DNA from: Bimuria novae-zelandiae CBS 107.79
Lineage: Eukaryota > Ascomycota > Dothideomycetes > Pleosporales > Didymosphaeriaceae
Direction of reading: 5' to 3'
DNA: 36,552 bases
NCBI GenBank assembly: GCA_010015655.1
Contig: ML976691.1
Location: 11,096 to 47,647, forward strand
Of this stretch, positions 10,351-20,975 are shown in pieces. Position numbers and translations under genes: made by a program. The notes below the pieces were generated by a model that did no database searches, was not told the DNA's origin, and saw nothing but the letters and a program-made list of their open reading frames with translations. Each line of letters starts with the position of its first letter. The first letter of the stretch is position 1.

Positions 10351-13039
10351 AATTAATTTTTTTTTATTTTTCTTTCTTTTTTTTATACTATTAAAATTTA
10401 AAACTTATAAGCCTGCTACTCTATTTCTTGCTTTTATAAGTAAATCTACTAACTTAATACCTTTAGAGGTCTAAGGTAATTTAGATACTTATTATAAAAT
10501 TATCTTGACTTATAAGGGGCTCCTATAAAGTTTAATATAGGATACTATACTAGATCTAGATTATATCTTACCTACTTAACTCTATATTTAAAAGTATTTT
10601 AAGATAGCTTATTAGCTAAAATCTCCTTAACTTCCTACTCCTCTACTCTATTAATAAGAATACTTAGCGGTTTTAGAGCTTCTTATCCTAGTAATAAGTC
10701 TTAAAGATTTTTATAAAGGAGATTTAGAGCAAAGATATTATAAATTTAAGACCCTAAAAGAAATTTAAGTTTATATAAGTAACTAACTTATTTTATTACT
10801 TTAAAAGGGCCTTTCCACTGATTAGATAGCTTTTAGTTAGGTCTTAACACTATAAGGTTGTAAGCGTCTAGGTAGACTATATTACTAACTTTCTAGTTAA
10901 TTAGGCGATAGTATTAATTAATTAGAAATTATATTTAGTCTTATACTTATTTTATATTTTCTTTTACTAGCTACTAAGCGGCATGCATTTATTTAGCTAG
11001 TAATTAAGTATTTTTAATATTTAAATAATCCTAGGGCTTAGTAAATAAGGTAAGAGTCTAACCCTAACTTTAATAGGGTTTAGAGCTATACAGGATCTAG
11101 TAGGGTAACATGCTAATAGCTAAATAAGATAGGATAACCTGCGCTCGATTACTTAAGGATAGAAGTAAACTCTAGTTATCCTAGTAGTAGGATACGAAGG
11201 GGCGTAGCCTCTAGTTAATATACTTATTTATAATTTCTTTCTAGCTATTTATCTCTTTATAGTACGCGGTAGATAGCTTCACTTTAACGCCTATAATTTA
11301 ATAAAACTCTAACTAGAATGTAGAAATAAACTAAGGACCTTAATTAGAGATAATAGACTCTAGAGTATATCTAAATTAGTATACCTATTATATAAACAAG
11401 TTAGCTATTTCGCGGGCATTAATTAATTTATTATAAAAAATAAATACTACTTATTTAAATAAACGATTAATAACTACTATAATCTAATTATATTTAGTCT
11501 TATCCTTAGAAAATTTCTTAAAATTAATACATAGATGTTACATAGGCCTATTAGGGATAGGTAATAGATATAAAAACCCTAAAGTAGGAGTCTGCCTTAG
11601 GTGCGCACGTTAGTAAGGAATATAGTTTTATATATACTACTTATAAGTAGCTTCTATTCCCTTCTAGTAGTACTGTCAAGAGAGTAACTAGTAGGTTTTT
11701 ATATAACCTAGATAAGCCGTTGACTTCTAATTATAGATTTCCTGGATGAGGCAGGTATATAAAGTAGATTCGGGAGGGACGCATAGTCTATTATTATATA
11801 GAATAAGACTATTTTAAATCTAATATTTCTCTAGTAAGGACTAGCGTTTTATAATAAATCTAAGATAGTTCTCCTACAGCAAGACTTTAATAAGTTAATA
11901 AGAATCTAGACTTATAATATCTTTATTAGTTAATAAGGCAAACACGTCGACTTTAGTCTTAGGCTTCTTAATATAGGTCTAGGCTAGGTCGGAGTTAATT
12001 TAAGAGTTAAGTTAATAGGGCCCTAGGAATACTTAGCTATAATTGTTATTTTAAATAGCCCTAAGGTCCGTAAGATATTATTTTTATTAACTTAAAATAT
12101 TAGCTTTAGCGTTACTTTTACCTAGCGTGTATTTAATTTAAAAGTTAAATAAGGATAGTATTTCGTACTAGCGAACTTAATAAGCATTAAGAACCTTAGT
12201 AGTTATAAAATATTTTAAGGATTAATAATCTAAAAGAACTTAAATTATAGTTTAGGTAAAAGTAAGTTTTACGCGCCACTTAATAAAAGTAGTAATAATA
12301 GTAAATAATTCCTCATTATAGATCTACTAGTTTAGTTTGGATCTAGTTAGGACATGACTATAGAATGCTACTAGTTAAACTTTTCTATCTAGATATTCTT
12401 AGGATAGTACTCTTGTAATTACTCTATTTAATGCGTCTGTTTCTACCCTAGTAGGTAGTTTAGGGTTAAAGTAATAGAGGGTGGAGATAGCTAGTAACGC
12501 CTGTTTAATTTACTAAAGGTAAATTTATACTTTAAATTTTATTTAAATAGGATCTAAAGATTTTATAAAGTACTAATAAGCTTCGCAATGCGGGAGAAGT
12601 CCTTAATAAATTACTAATAAAACCTAGTAAATTTAAGAAATAACTTTACACTTATTATAGTTATAGGGGCTTTCTAGTTCCGTAGTGCTTCTACCTTAGC
12701 TGGACCTACCTCTATACCAGTATTAGTAAGGATATAACCTAGGTATCGGGCCCGAGTCACATGGAATTCACTTTTAAGGATATCGACTTAGAGGCTAGCT
12801 TTCTTAAGATAATCTAACACTTTCTAAACGTGCTTCAAGTGTTCCTTAATAGTATTAAAATAGATAAGGATTTTAACTAGGTACCTAATATAAAAGTCGT
12901 TAAGATAATTAATAAGAATATTATTTATATATTACTAATAAGTAGCTAGTCTATTATATAACCTAAAAGGTAATACCTTGCACTTGTAAGTCCTATATTA
13001 AGTCTAAAATATAGTGTACTCTTCTAATTTAAGATCTAT

Positions 13040-13280
13040 ATGTCCGTACGCAGTACGGGCAGCTACCTAATATAATATCTTAAGACAGGTGACAATGGTT
13101 ATGTAATACTATACAGGCAAAGGCACAGACCATAGTCACCGTGCGCGAGCATTAATCCTTATAACCCCCTTTCCTCTGTACGTAGAATAGACAGACAAGA
13201 CTTAAATACCAGACCCTTTTTTCACCCGTACTATTATACAACTATCTAGCCCTATCATATCGCGATATGCTTGGCTTAGT
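13040..13280. other. RIP-poor insert interrupting the RT of element E
   Basis: About 240 bp with normal base composition lie between two parts of the RT domain that should be contiguous. Many CpA and TpG are retained, and palindromic pieces CCGTACGCAGTACGG and CATATCGCGATATG lie near the two edges. I see no coding potential and could not establish a duplication. A small non-autonomous transposon that arrived after most RIP is the simplest reading. Confidence 0.5.
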
Positions 13281-13877
13281 ATAGCCTATTTAACACTATA
13301 AGAATTTTATTAAAAGTAGCTTAAATATTAAATTTAGTAAATATCTTACCCTTAGAGGGGTAAGCTAAAAGTTTGTTAATTTTTAAAATTAGGTAAGAGT
13401 CCTTTTAGGTTAGAAGGTTAAGTTTATAGTAGTTTATATATATTTAAAAATCTCCGTTTAGCTTTTATACATAAAGGATGGGAGACGCGAAAGGGCTTTA
13501 ATTATACTTAATAAATCCCTTTTAAAGATATTCTAGAACGTACTTTTTAATAGCCTCTAGTTCTTCTAAGCTAGATTTATATAGAGGACTATAGTTATTT
13601 AGAAGGGGTTAAGTAAGCATAATCTTATAATTATATAGTTAATACGTAGGCAGCTTATTGGCTATAGTCTTACTAAATATATTCTAATACTAATAGTATA
13701 TCTAGGGAAGTTATTCTTTAATAAAATAAGTATTTTTAGGATCTTTAGCGTGGCTTTAAGTTTATATATAGTCTAAGAGGCGTTTAATTTCTTATAAAGA
13801 AGAAGTAAAAAATTTATTAATTAGCTTTTTTATATTAAAGTAAAAGGCGTTTACTAAAATAAGAGTAATTATAGGCA

Positions 13878-13905
13878 TCCGCATCGCCTGCGGAACAGAT
13901 GCGGA
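13878..13905. repeat. Short perfect hairpin, GC-rich
   Basis: TCCGCATC (13878-13885) pairs perfectly with GATGCGGA (13898-13905) across a 12-base loop, inside the AT-rich pol of element E. It is too short to classify. Confidence 0.45.
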
Positions 13906-14619
13906 ACGGACAGATTTTAAAGCGGGATTCTAAAAAGGTAGGGGTACTATCTTCCTACTTAGAGGAAGAGGATAAGGTAGTTAAATAAGGCCCTTAATAT
14001 AATTAACTATAGGGCTATTTTTTTTCTAATATTATTCCTATTTCTATAGGATATCTTAGCAATATATATTGCTACACCTCTAAGTTTTAAATTCGCTTCT
14101 CTAGCTATATTAAGATAGTTTTAGAGGGATTATAGGTCTTAGGATACTTTGCTAGCTATAAGATCTAATTCTACTTTATATCTAATTAAAGCTTAATGTG
14201 CTTAAGCTATTAGAGTCTTAAGAAATAGTCTTATATTCCTAAGTCTATTACAATAAAGGGGCAGTTGCGAATTATTCGCCTATTTATCTTTATATATAAA
14301 TAAATATATTAGTCTACTAGGGCACAAATCTTATTTAAGAACCCTTGAACTATAATGCGGTATAGTAGTTTTTAGATAAAAATATAAAGTAATTAAGATA
14401 AAGAAGCTATAATTTAAGAATTAATAAAAAGAAAACCATAGGTACTAGTATTAATAAGGGCATTAAGTTAGATCCCGTACCTGCTTAAATAGAGTACGAG
14501 GGGGGTTTAAAAGTAGAGACCTCTTATTAACTTTAACAAATCTATATTAGAAAGGTTATACTTACTTAAACTTAAGGCGAAAGCTTTTCTTAGGCGTCTT
14601 TATTTCCCGGGGATTCTTT

Positions 14620-15990
14620 CTTATCTATATTAACGTATTCTTAATTAGAGTTTAGTTTTACTCTAATCTTGCAGACGCGGGGTTAAGGACAATCTTTAAT
14701 AAAATATTATAACTTTTTATAGTTATAGTAAGAGTTAGAACTTATTTATATTATTAGAAGTTATAATAGTAGGACTATCCTATCTTAGGGTGCGTTTAGA
14801 GTAGATTCCTTAATAAGCTTATATAATACCTTAGTTAGGGTACTAGGGTAAATTTTTTCCTTATCGTTCTTTTAAGGCAGAGGTTAATTTATACTAGTTA
14901 TAAAGTAAGTAAAGGGTCTTGTTAGTATATTCCGCGTTTCTAAGTTAAAGGCTATTACGTAGGCTACTATTTTTTTTTAAAAATTATTCTATAAGTACTT
15001 AAACCCTATATTTAAAGCTTTTAAGGATAGTGTTATCTTTTCTTATAAGAATAAAGACTATTTATTCTTATAAAGTCTGCCTTAAATTACTATACTAATA
15101 AACTTAGCCTTAAAGGCAAAGAACGTTTCCTTAAAGGTTATTTTTAAGTATTAAAACATAGTCTACTACTTAGCTTTTATATTACTAGATATAAAGAAGG
15201 ATAATAGTAGTTTGATTATTTTCTTAGTATTCTTAAACTATATCGTATCTAAAGTAGCTAGATACTAGGGTTCTAAATATTTGCGAGTAGTACTAAATAT
15301 ATATTCTTATACTAATACTATACAAGCGCGTTTATTTAGATAGTAATCTACGTTAATTTTAAGATAGTCCCTAATTAATGCTTGTTATTAAGGAAAGGTA
15401 GGTTTTTTTTTATTAATAAAGAATTCTATCTTAGGAGTTTGCTTAAATAGCTTTACTATAATAATAGCGGGAGATTTGGACTAGTATTAAAGGGCTATTA
15501 GGGGCAATTTAATTATCGGCTAGGCTTAGTCCCTAGCTTAAGATTCTTTAGTTAATTACTTTAATTATGCTTATATTTAACGCAATTAGTTCTAGAGAGC
15601 TATTACTAGGTTAGTAGATTAAACTAAATTAGCTCTAGGTCTAATAATAAGATTATCTAAAGTATTATTACTTTCTTTATCTTCTTCGCTCTTTAAAGAT
15701 TCTAGGGGTGGCTAATAGTCTCTCTAAGTCTAACTCTAGGCCTCCTATCGTACTATTCTTAACAATAATAAAGTAAATATTAACGTTTAATTTTAAGTTT
15801 ATAAGTTATTAATAGTTACTACTTTTCTACCTTAGCGTAACTCTACGCGAATTTTCTAAAATTAACCTAATTTATCTATAATTAGGAGTTCTAAACCTAA
15901 AGACTTTAGTTAGTAGAAGGTCTCTAGAATCTTACTTATAAAAAAAACTAGGTACGCGCTAACGCGGGTCTATTTTATTTTTATAATAAT
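14620..15990 (-). pseudogene. gag: Element E gag with degraded zinc knuckle
   Basis: Minus frame from just inside the 5' LTR. The middle reads EFFINKKKPTFP, KRACIVLV and TRKYLEP, with later TFKETFFAFKAKFIS, a Gag-like central part. Near 14700-14760 a knuckle-like SYYNYKKL-stop-YFIKDCP is seen, with Cys apparently changed to Tyr (TGT to TAT). An acidic stretch after it (QEYVN, KKESPGNKDAQEKLSP) fits a Gag tail. Many TAG/TAA interruptions. Start codon not identified. Confidence 0.65.
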
Positions 15991-16034
15991 ATTCTTTAAA
16001 GCTATTACTAGTAGTAGTAACTTTTTCTATATAA

Positions 16035-16420
16035 CATATTAGCGTAAGTTACTTAAAGAATTAATATTAGCGTATCTCTTACTAAAGGCATATAGGAGTA
16101 CGTGTATAAGAAAGTAGCCTTAAATAAATTAAGTACCTATAGGCCTGGTACAAAAAGATATAGAAAAGGTACTAAATTATAAAGACCCTAAGTTCCTCTA
16201 AATATACCTTTTCCTAGATAGCTAGCTAGCACATATCTGCCATAGGTTAACCGTTAGTCTGATAAATCCGAAATAGGTCCGAATCGGATCTATAGTTCCC
16301 TATTAGTCTAATAGATCCGAAATTAGTCCGATACAGATAAGTATCGGTTTTTAGATAATCTTAAATTATATCTTAACTAGCTAAGGGTTCTCGTGTTAAC
16401 GAGCAATTGTTCCTGTTACA
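16035..16420 (-). repeat. Element E 5' LTR
   Basis: About 386 bp with sense start TGTAACAGG and end CGCTAATA. It matches the split left LTR and is followed on the plus strand by CTAGC (16421-16425), the element's right target duplication. The CGGATCT, TAGTCCGAT and GTATCGGT pieces are less RIP-altered than in the left copy. Confidence 0.85.
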
Positions 16421-16425
16421 CTAGC

Positions 16426-16679
16426 TTACTTACTAATAATCCTAACTTTGTAAAATATATAAAATATAGCAAATTTGACGCTAAAAAGCTTAATTTACTA
16501 ATAAATCCGCCACCTAATTAAAGATCTCTAAACGTTAATAATTATATATTTTTAGAGAGGCTAACTCCCCTAAAAATATTAATTATAGTAGTTTAATTAT
16601 TTTGTTTAATTTATACTTCTCTGCTAACGTTATAGATTATATATTACACTATACAAATTAACATACTAAGTCGCTCCGA
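16426..16679. other. AT-rich spacer without recognisable features
   Basis: Strongly AT-rich DNA between the right duplication of element E and the next LTR. I see no coding frame, repeat or duplication here. Confidence 0.6.
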
Positions 16680-17140
16680 TGTTACGATCTAGGAAGCGGA
16701 GGACCAGACGGAGGCCTTTATAATGGCAGACAGCCCCACTTAGGGATTACGTAATGTCCCACAGTGTCCTAGACGCCAAGACTATAAGATAGCATGGGAT
16801 CCTCTAGGAGCATGTGACGGGAGGTCACGTAACTATCCTAAGAAATCCTATAGAATCCTATAACGCCTGACTATGGGACAATCTGGGATTCCTAGGACGA
16901 GGAAGGTATATAGGCACGGTAGTTTCCTATATTATTTCCTTCCTTATAGTTAACTTATATATCTTCTGTGCGAGTATGTTCTCCTATATAAATTAATAGT
17001 TATTTTATTTTATTATAAGATTAAATTGTCTCGCCACGCGCTAAGTATTATATTAAGTTATACTACTAAATAATTTATAAAGCCCTTTAATACCTTACTA
17101 CTTTAACCTAGATTAGACTAAGCAAGAGTGCCCTATAATA
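16680..17140 (+). repeat. LTR of Gypsy family K, 5' LTR followed by PBS
   Basis: 461 bp from TGTTACGATC to CCCTATAATA. It matches the solo LTR at 31671-32130 (460 bp) in inverse orientation over its whole length. It shares only its R-U5 half with family A. It is followed by CTTTAACTAC, the same PBS as element 1, so it was the 5' LTR of a plus-strand element. That element is cut short within about 25 bp by the next LTR (17166). U3 carries a TATATAGG box and GTCACGTAAC-type motifs. Confidence 0.78.
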
Positions 17141-17150
17141 CTTTAACTAC
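17141..17150 (+). promoter_or_regulatory. PBS after the family K LTR
   Basis: CTTTAACTAC, identical to the PBS of elements 1 and C, lies directly after the LTR end. TTAACTAC is complementary to the TAGTTAA segment inside the same LTR. Confidence 0.5.
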
Positions 17151-17165
17151 TTAATAGTATAATTT

Positions 17166-17573
17166 TATTAAAACCTAATAAGGTAGCTAGCCTTAAAGGG
17201 GTCTAGGATTAGTTCTTGGGCAAGAGTACTAATAAGGCAGGTAAAGTAGTATTAATAGGGTGAGCTTATTAATAGGGCGTTAGTATGAAAGGTGTATATA
17301 GCATAATTAAATTAATAAGAGCCTAAGTAAAATCTAAATAATAGATTAGTAAATAGGTTAAATATAAAAGTAAAAGACTTATTTTTATATTCCTATATAC
17401 TTAGCTAATCCTGCTTGCTAGCGAGCACTCGTTAGTAAGCGCTCTCTAAAGAGTAATTACGTAACTTAGCGCCCTATAGCATAGTTACTAATAACTAGTT
17501 ATTCCTAGCAAATAATATAAGGAATTAGGTATAAAACTAGTACAGCCTTTTTTTTAAATCTTAAATCCTAATA
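17166..17573 (-). repeat. LTR of Gypsy family B, apparent 3' LTR
   Basis: 408 bp bounded by TATTAAAACC and ATCCTAATA on the plus strand, presumably RIP-altered TGTTA...TAACA ends. It matches 32545-32979 in inverse orientation. A minus-strand purine tract (17579-17588) abuts the right end, suggesting a 3' LTR of a leftward element. It contains repeated GCTTGCTAGC and AGCGCT pieces. Confidence 0.7.
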
Positions 17574-17578
17574 TTATT

Positions 17579-17588
17579 CCTTCCCTCC
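17579..17588 (-). promoter_or_regulatory. Probable polypurine tract next to LTR B
   Basis: The minus strand reads GGAGGGAAGG a few bases before the LTR start, as expected upstream of a 3' LTR. Confidence 0.5.
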
Positions 17589-17693
17589 TAAAATTTATTT
17601 TTAAATTATATATTTAGTTTTACCTCTTTTTATATAAGCATGACCCCGCTCTTATATTTTATAAGTATAATATTAGCTAACATATCCGCTAAT

Positions 17694-18572
17694 TCTACTA
17701 TTCGCAAGCCTCGTTTATATAATAAAATTCTTTAAGCTAATTTTATTATAGAGCACTTTTATTTTAAGTATAAGTTTAAAAGTTAAAAGTATTATACTAT
17801 GCTAGAGTCTAGTTTAAAGTATACTAAGTGTATACGTTTTAGCTGTCCGTGCGTTAACATGTCCTAGGTATTATAAGGCTCTCACACCTTGTTCCAATCT
17901 GGATTAGGACGGTAAGGTATCGTAGTGCTTTATAGATTATTTAGTAATATAAGTTAATACGACACCTAGCGCGAGGCTAGATAATTTAATTTTATAATAA
18001 AATAAAATAACTATTAGTTTATATAGGAGAACGTACTTGCATAGAAGATATGTAAGTTAACTACAAGGAGTATAACAAAGGAAACCCGTCCTATATATAT
18101 ATCCCCCTTGTACCATAGAATCCCATGGGATATTCTGGGACGTCACGTGATCCCACGGTGTCCCATGGTCTTGGCCTCTGAAACAGCCTGGGACATTACG
18201 TAAGCCTGAGGTGGGGCCTAAGTACCGTTATAAGGCCCGTCGTCCCACTATTAACTTCTAAATTATAACACTAGGCGTCTCTAAACAAGACTCGAGAGGA
18301 GTATAAGAAGAAGGTTAAAGAGGATAAGAAATAGTTAGCTATTATTATCTCTTAATTATTATAAAATAAAAAAAATATTAGCGTAGGCTAAAGAGCGTGT
18401 GCAGAAGAAGACGTTATATCTTGCGTCTAATCTAGCTATAGAGGGTAAGTTAGTAAATACTAAGTCTATTAATTATCCTGTAGTAGATGCCTTAGTCAGA
18501 TATTCGCCTACTATATAGGCTACTTTAGGTTTACTAGACGATTTTATAACTATACCTGTTTTAAGTTTTTAA
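17694..18572 (+). pseudogene. Antisense accessory ORF beside element C/B 3' end, split by a solo LTR
   Basis: Excluding the inserted LTR and one duplication copy (17869-18275 roughly), the plus strand reads a Lys-rich protein. It starts STIRKPRLYNKIL, has a Cys cluster YTKCIRFSCPCVNMS, then charged helices (NKTREEYKKKVKEDKK, later AKERVQKKTLYLAS), and ends at TAA 18570-18572 after LGLLDDFITIPVLSF. A frameshift lies in the A-rich run near 18365-18375. It lies between the chromodomain of element C and a purine-tract/LTR pair, antisense to pol, which is the same layout as in elements 1 and E. I recall similar Cys plus coiled-coil hypothetical proteins in fungal repeats. Function unknown. Confidence 0.6.
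17869..18270 (-). mobile_element. Solo LTR (family F) with duplication CTAGG
   Basis: 402 bp flanked by perfect CTAGG copies (17864-17868 and 18271-18275), with no internal region. In sense direction it starts TGTTATAATT and ends CCTTATAATA. About 200 bp at its sense 3' end (R-U5) match family A, while U3 is different and contains CCATGGGA, CACGTGA and a TATATATATA box. It was left by LTR-LTR recombination and interrupts the accessory ORF. Confidence 0.9.
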
Positions 18573-18591
18573 ATTATAGTTTTATCGTAAG

Positions 18592-19043
18592 TGTTACGAC
18601 CACGAATCCCACAAGGATGAAGAAGCCAGACAATTACGCCAAGAGAGTAATTGTTGACGAAGTAGCAGAGTTAACGGGACCTAACGGGGCGCGGGGCAGC
18701 TTAGTCAGCAGTCACGTAACGAAGTCCCGCATAAAGGGAAGTCCCATGGGACTACCGTAGTCCCTGGGACTACAGGGCCTTGGCGGGACTACGAAGAAGG
18801 AATAGGCTAGTATATAGTGTGGCGACTTACCTATTGTTGTTTCCTTCCTCGTAGTCAACTCATATATCTTCTGTGCGAGTACGTTCTCCTATACAGACTA
18901 ATAGTTATCTTATTTATTATAAGATTAGATTATCTAGCCGCGCTAAGTGTCGCATCAACTTGTACCACTAAATAATCTGTAAAGCACCACGATACCTTAC
19001 CGCCCTAACCCGGATCGGAATAAGGTGTGAGAGCCTCATAACA
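18592..19043 (+). mobile_element. Solo LTR of family A, almost RIP-free, duplication GTAAG
   Basis: 452 bp from TGTTACGACC to CCTCATAACA, flanked by perfect GTAAG copies (18587-18591 and 19044-19048). It is the least mutated member of the element 1 LTR family in the window and thus its best reference. It shows GTCCCATGGGAC and AGTCCCTGGGACT palindromes in U3, a TATATAG box, and GTAGTCAAC about 44 nt downstream of it. It lies between the chromodomain of element C and the accessory ORF. Confidence 0.93.
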
Positions 19044-19048
19044 GTAAG

Positions 19049-19531
19049 TCTCTTTCTCTTTAAAGTTATCTCTTATTATTCCTATACTATAGTAGTAGTT
19101 ATAAATCTTACTTTTAGATTTCCTTAGGAGTTATCTATAATTTTTTTATAGTTCTCCTTTTAGTTCTTATATATTTTCTAAATAATGGTAGCCTTTCTAT
19201 TTAATTAACTATTCTTATAGGAACTTGTTATTTTAGAAGTCTTATTATCTAAATTCGTAATATTTTAAAAGTATTTTAACTTTAAATTTATTTTCTTCCT
19301 CTAGTTAGTAGTAGAAGGCAGTTTTAACTAGTATTTCTAAGTCTACGGACTCTAATTAATTAATATAGAATACTAGATATATCTTTGCGTCTAATAATAG
19401 TTCTAATTAGTAGTTAACTAGTAATACTTATTTCGAAATAAAAAATAGCCTAACTTTAATATAGTCTAGTTTCTTATAATTTTTCTTCTAGGTTTAAATA
19501 TTTTTCGTAAGCAGATATGCTTTATCCCCCC

Positions 19532-19563
<32 letters not shown>

Positions 19564-20815
19564 TTTATTAGTATAAGAAATTACTTACTGTTAAGCTTTC
19601 TTAAGGTTTTCTTAGAGTTATTCGTATACTTTCTTTATTTTCTCTACTATATTAATAGTTGCTTCTGTCCTAATTATTATAAAAAATACTTAATTAAAGA
19701 GATATAGGTGTCTTCCGTAGTCTACATAGAATAGTGTGTGTCCTATTACTGCTAATATCTTATTATTATATACTAATTATGCCATAGATAATAATAAAAT
19801 CTAATTATTCTTTTAGTTGTTGCAGTAGATGCGTAGATACGTTTTAATTATTTAATTTCTACGTTCTATCTATCCGTCTGTCTGCGGATAATAAGCTGTT
19901 AATAGCTTTTATTTTATTCTAATAAGTGCTATAAGTATTATCTAATAGTTTAATATAAAAAGATTATCTCGATCGCCAATAATAGTCTTAGGTATACTGT
20001 AGTATCGTATAAGCTAATCTAAAATAAGAAACGCAAGTTCTTTAGCTATAGTTATCTTCTAGCATAGTAGTAGTTTTACGTATTAGTGAATCTGCACATG
20101 ATTACTAATATTAAGTTATAGTTTATTCCTATTACTAGATCTTTTAACCTAAGTAGTCTAGTTATAAAGTCTATTACGATACCTTCTTATAATACTATTA
20201 TAATTTAAATTACTTGCATCTCTCTATACTTAAGATATATTACGTATTTATTGTATTAGCAGTCCGCGCACTTATAGATATATATAGCTACTACTTTCTT
20301 AATACCTTTAAAGCTATAGTTCTGCTAGATAGGTTCTATTATTTTCCTAATGCCTAGGTATCTATATACAGGGTTATTATAGTATTATCGTATAATTTCT
20401 ACTTGTTATTCTTTAGATACTTTATGTATTATAATAAGGACTTGGTTACGTTCTGCTATAGATTCAAAAGCTCTATCTAGGTTCTATTATAGTATTACAA
20501 AGTAGGTTTTTAGTTTATCTTCTATAAGGTTATATTATTAGCTAAGTGTATTTACACGTCCGTTCTTCTAACTAGGTGTATATATAATTTTAAACTTATA
20601 TTATTTAAGTATTTTTAAGTATTTTACCTATTGTAGCGTAAATTCCTGAGTAGTTATAAAGCGTGTAAGATTTTTATAATCCGTAAAGATCTTAAGTGTT
20701 AAGTAGCTAAGAACGTAAAATTTTTTGTATTTTAATACTTTAATAATTGCGTATAGCTCTTTATCGTGTACGTTATATTATAATTCCGTGTTAGTAAACT
20801 TGCATAAGTAGTATA
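19049..20815 (-). pseudogene. pol: Element C pol, 3' part: RNase H tail, integrase, chromodomain
   Basis: Minus strand, leftward. The RNase H C-terminal part near 20640-20800 shows YNVHDKELYAIIKVLKY, TDYKNLTRFITT and IIYTPSQKNGRVNTLS. The integrase core near 19810-20000 shows IPKTIIGDRDNLF and LLTAYYPQTDG, the Asp and PQTDG signatures. The C-terminal integrase part reads GDKAYLLTKNI, KKLDYIKVRLFF and FYINLESVDLE with stops. The chromodomain at about 19060-19290 reads FKVKILLKYYEF, LIK-stop-KGYHYLENI. The polyG/polyA tract at 19526-19566 interrupts the integrase C-terminus. Inactive by RIP. Confidence 0.82.
19526..19566. repeat. Compound homopolymer tract C14-T27
   Basis: Fourteen C followed by 27 T on the plus strand, inside the integrase region just before GDKAYLL. 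It has no counterpart in the other pol copies here. It may be a real low-complexity insertion or an assembly artefact. Confidence 0.8.
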
Positions 20816-20975
20816 TAATATAAAGGATAGGGTGCTTAAAGAGATAAAGGTACTAAAAAAATACTTATAAATTTAATAGAGAGTCTAAAGTTAAGCTTTA
20901 AGCGTTAAACTTATATATCTAAGGTTCGCATAACTAAGGGTGAAGGATCTAAAGTAATAACTAGGCATAGCCTAT
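20815..20975 (-). repeat. 160-180-bp segment 'X' shared with 28265-28440
   Basis: Read on the minus strand (CTATGCCTAGTTATTACTTTAG onward) it is about 80 percent similar by eye to the plus-strand sequence 28265-28440. Shared landmarks are CCCTTAGTTATGC, AGATATATAAGTTTAA and AAAGCTTAACTTTAGACTCT. It is next to RNase H coding in both places but does not itself read as RNase H. It could be a small inserted element or a divergent insert within RNase H. Confidence 0.5.

Larger units (their letters stand above)
10440..14600 (-). pseudogene. pol: Element E pol: protease-RT-RNase H-integrase-chromodomain, RIP-inactivated
   Basis: Minus strand, read leftward. RT N-terminal palm near 13290-13440 shows YPSKGKIFTKFNI. 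After an interruption (13040-13280) it resumes with EEYTIFQT, YRTYKCKVLPF and, in the thumb at about 12700-12780, RARYLGYILTNTGIEVGPAKVEAL. The YxDD position is mutated (YLVK). RNase H near 12240-12480 has TRVETDALNRVI and IYNEELFTII. The integrase core near 11300-11530 has KDKTKYN and IIVVINRLFK, with NAREIANLFI. The chromodomain at 10440-10625 reads KYRVK-stop-VGYNLDL and ends in the tail typical of fungal Gypsy integrases. Protease lies somewhere in 13900-14600 and is poorly readable. Inactive. Confidence 0.83.
1743..16420 (-). mobile_element. Ty3/Gypsy LTR retrotransposon 'E', split by a nested element
   Basis: The outer element of a nest. Its LTR occurs at 16035-16420, and its left copy is in two pieces, 1743-1805 and 9099-9414, separated by element 1. 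Both outer edges carry the 5-bp duplication CTAGC (1738-1742 and 16421-16425), which proves a single insertion. A minus-strand polypurine tract abuts the left LTR, so the left LTR is 3' and the element reads leftward. Internal order on the minus strand is gag, protease, RT, RNase H, integrase, chromodomain, followed by an oppositely oriented accessory ORF beside the 3' LTR. Without the nested element it is about 7.4 kb, normal for chromodomain Gypsy elements. All reading frames are RIP-broken. Confidence 0.87.

Noticed and set aside
18592..19043. Considered as the 3' LTR of element C
   Set aside because: It belongs to family A, is in plus orientation, has its own perfect GTAAG duplication, and is therefore a separate solo LTR insertion.
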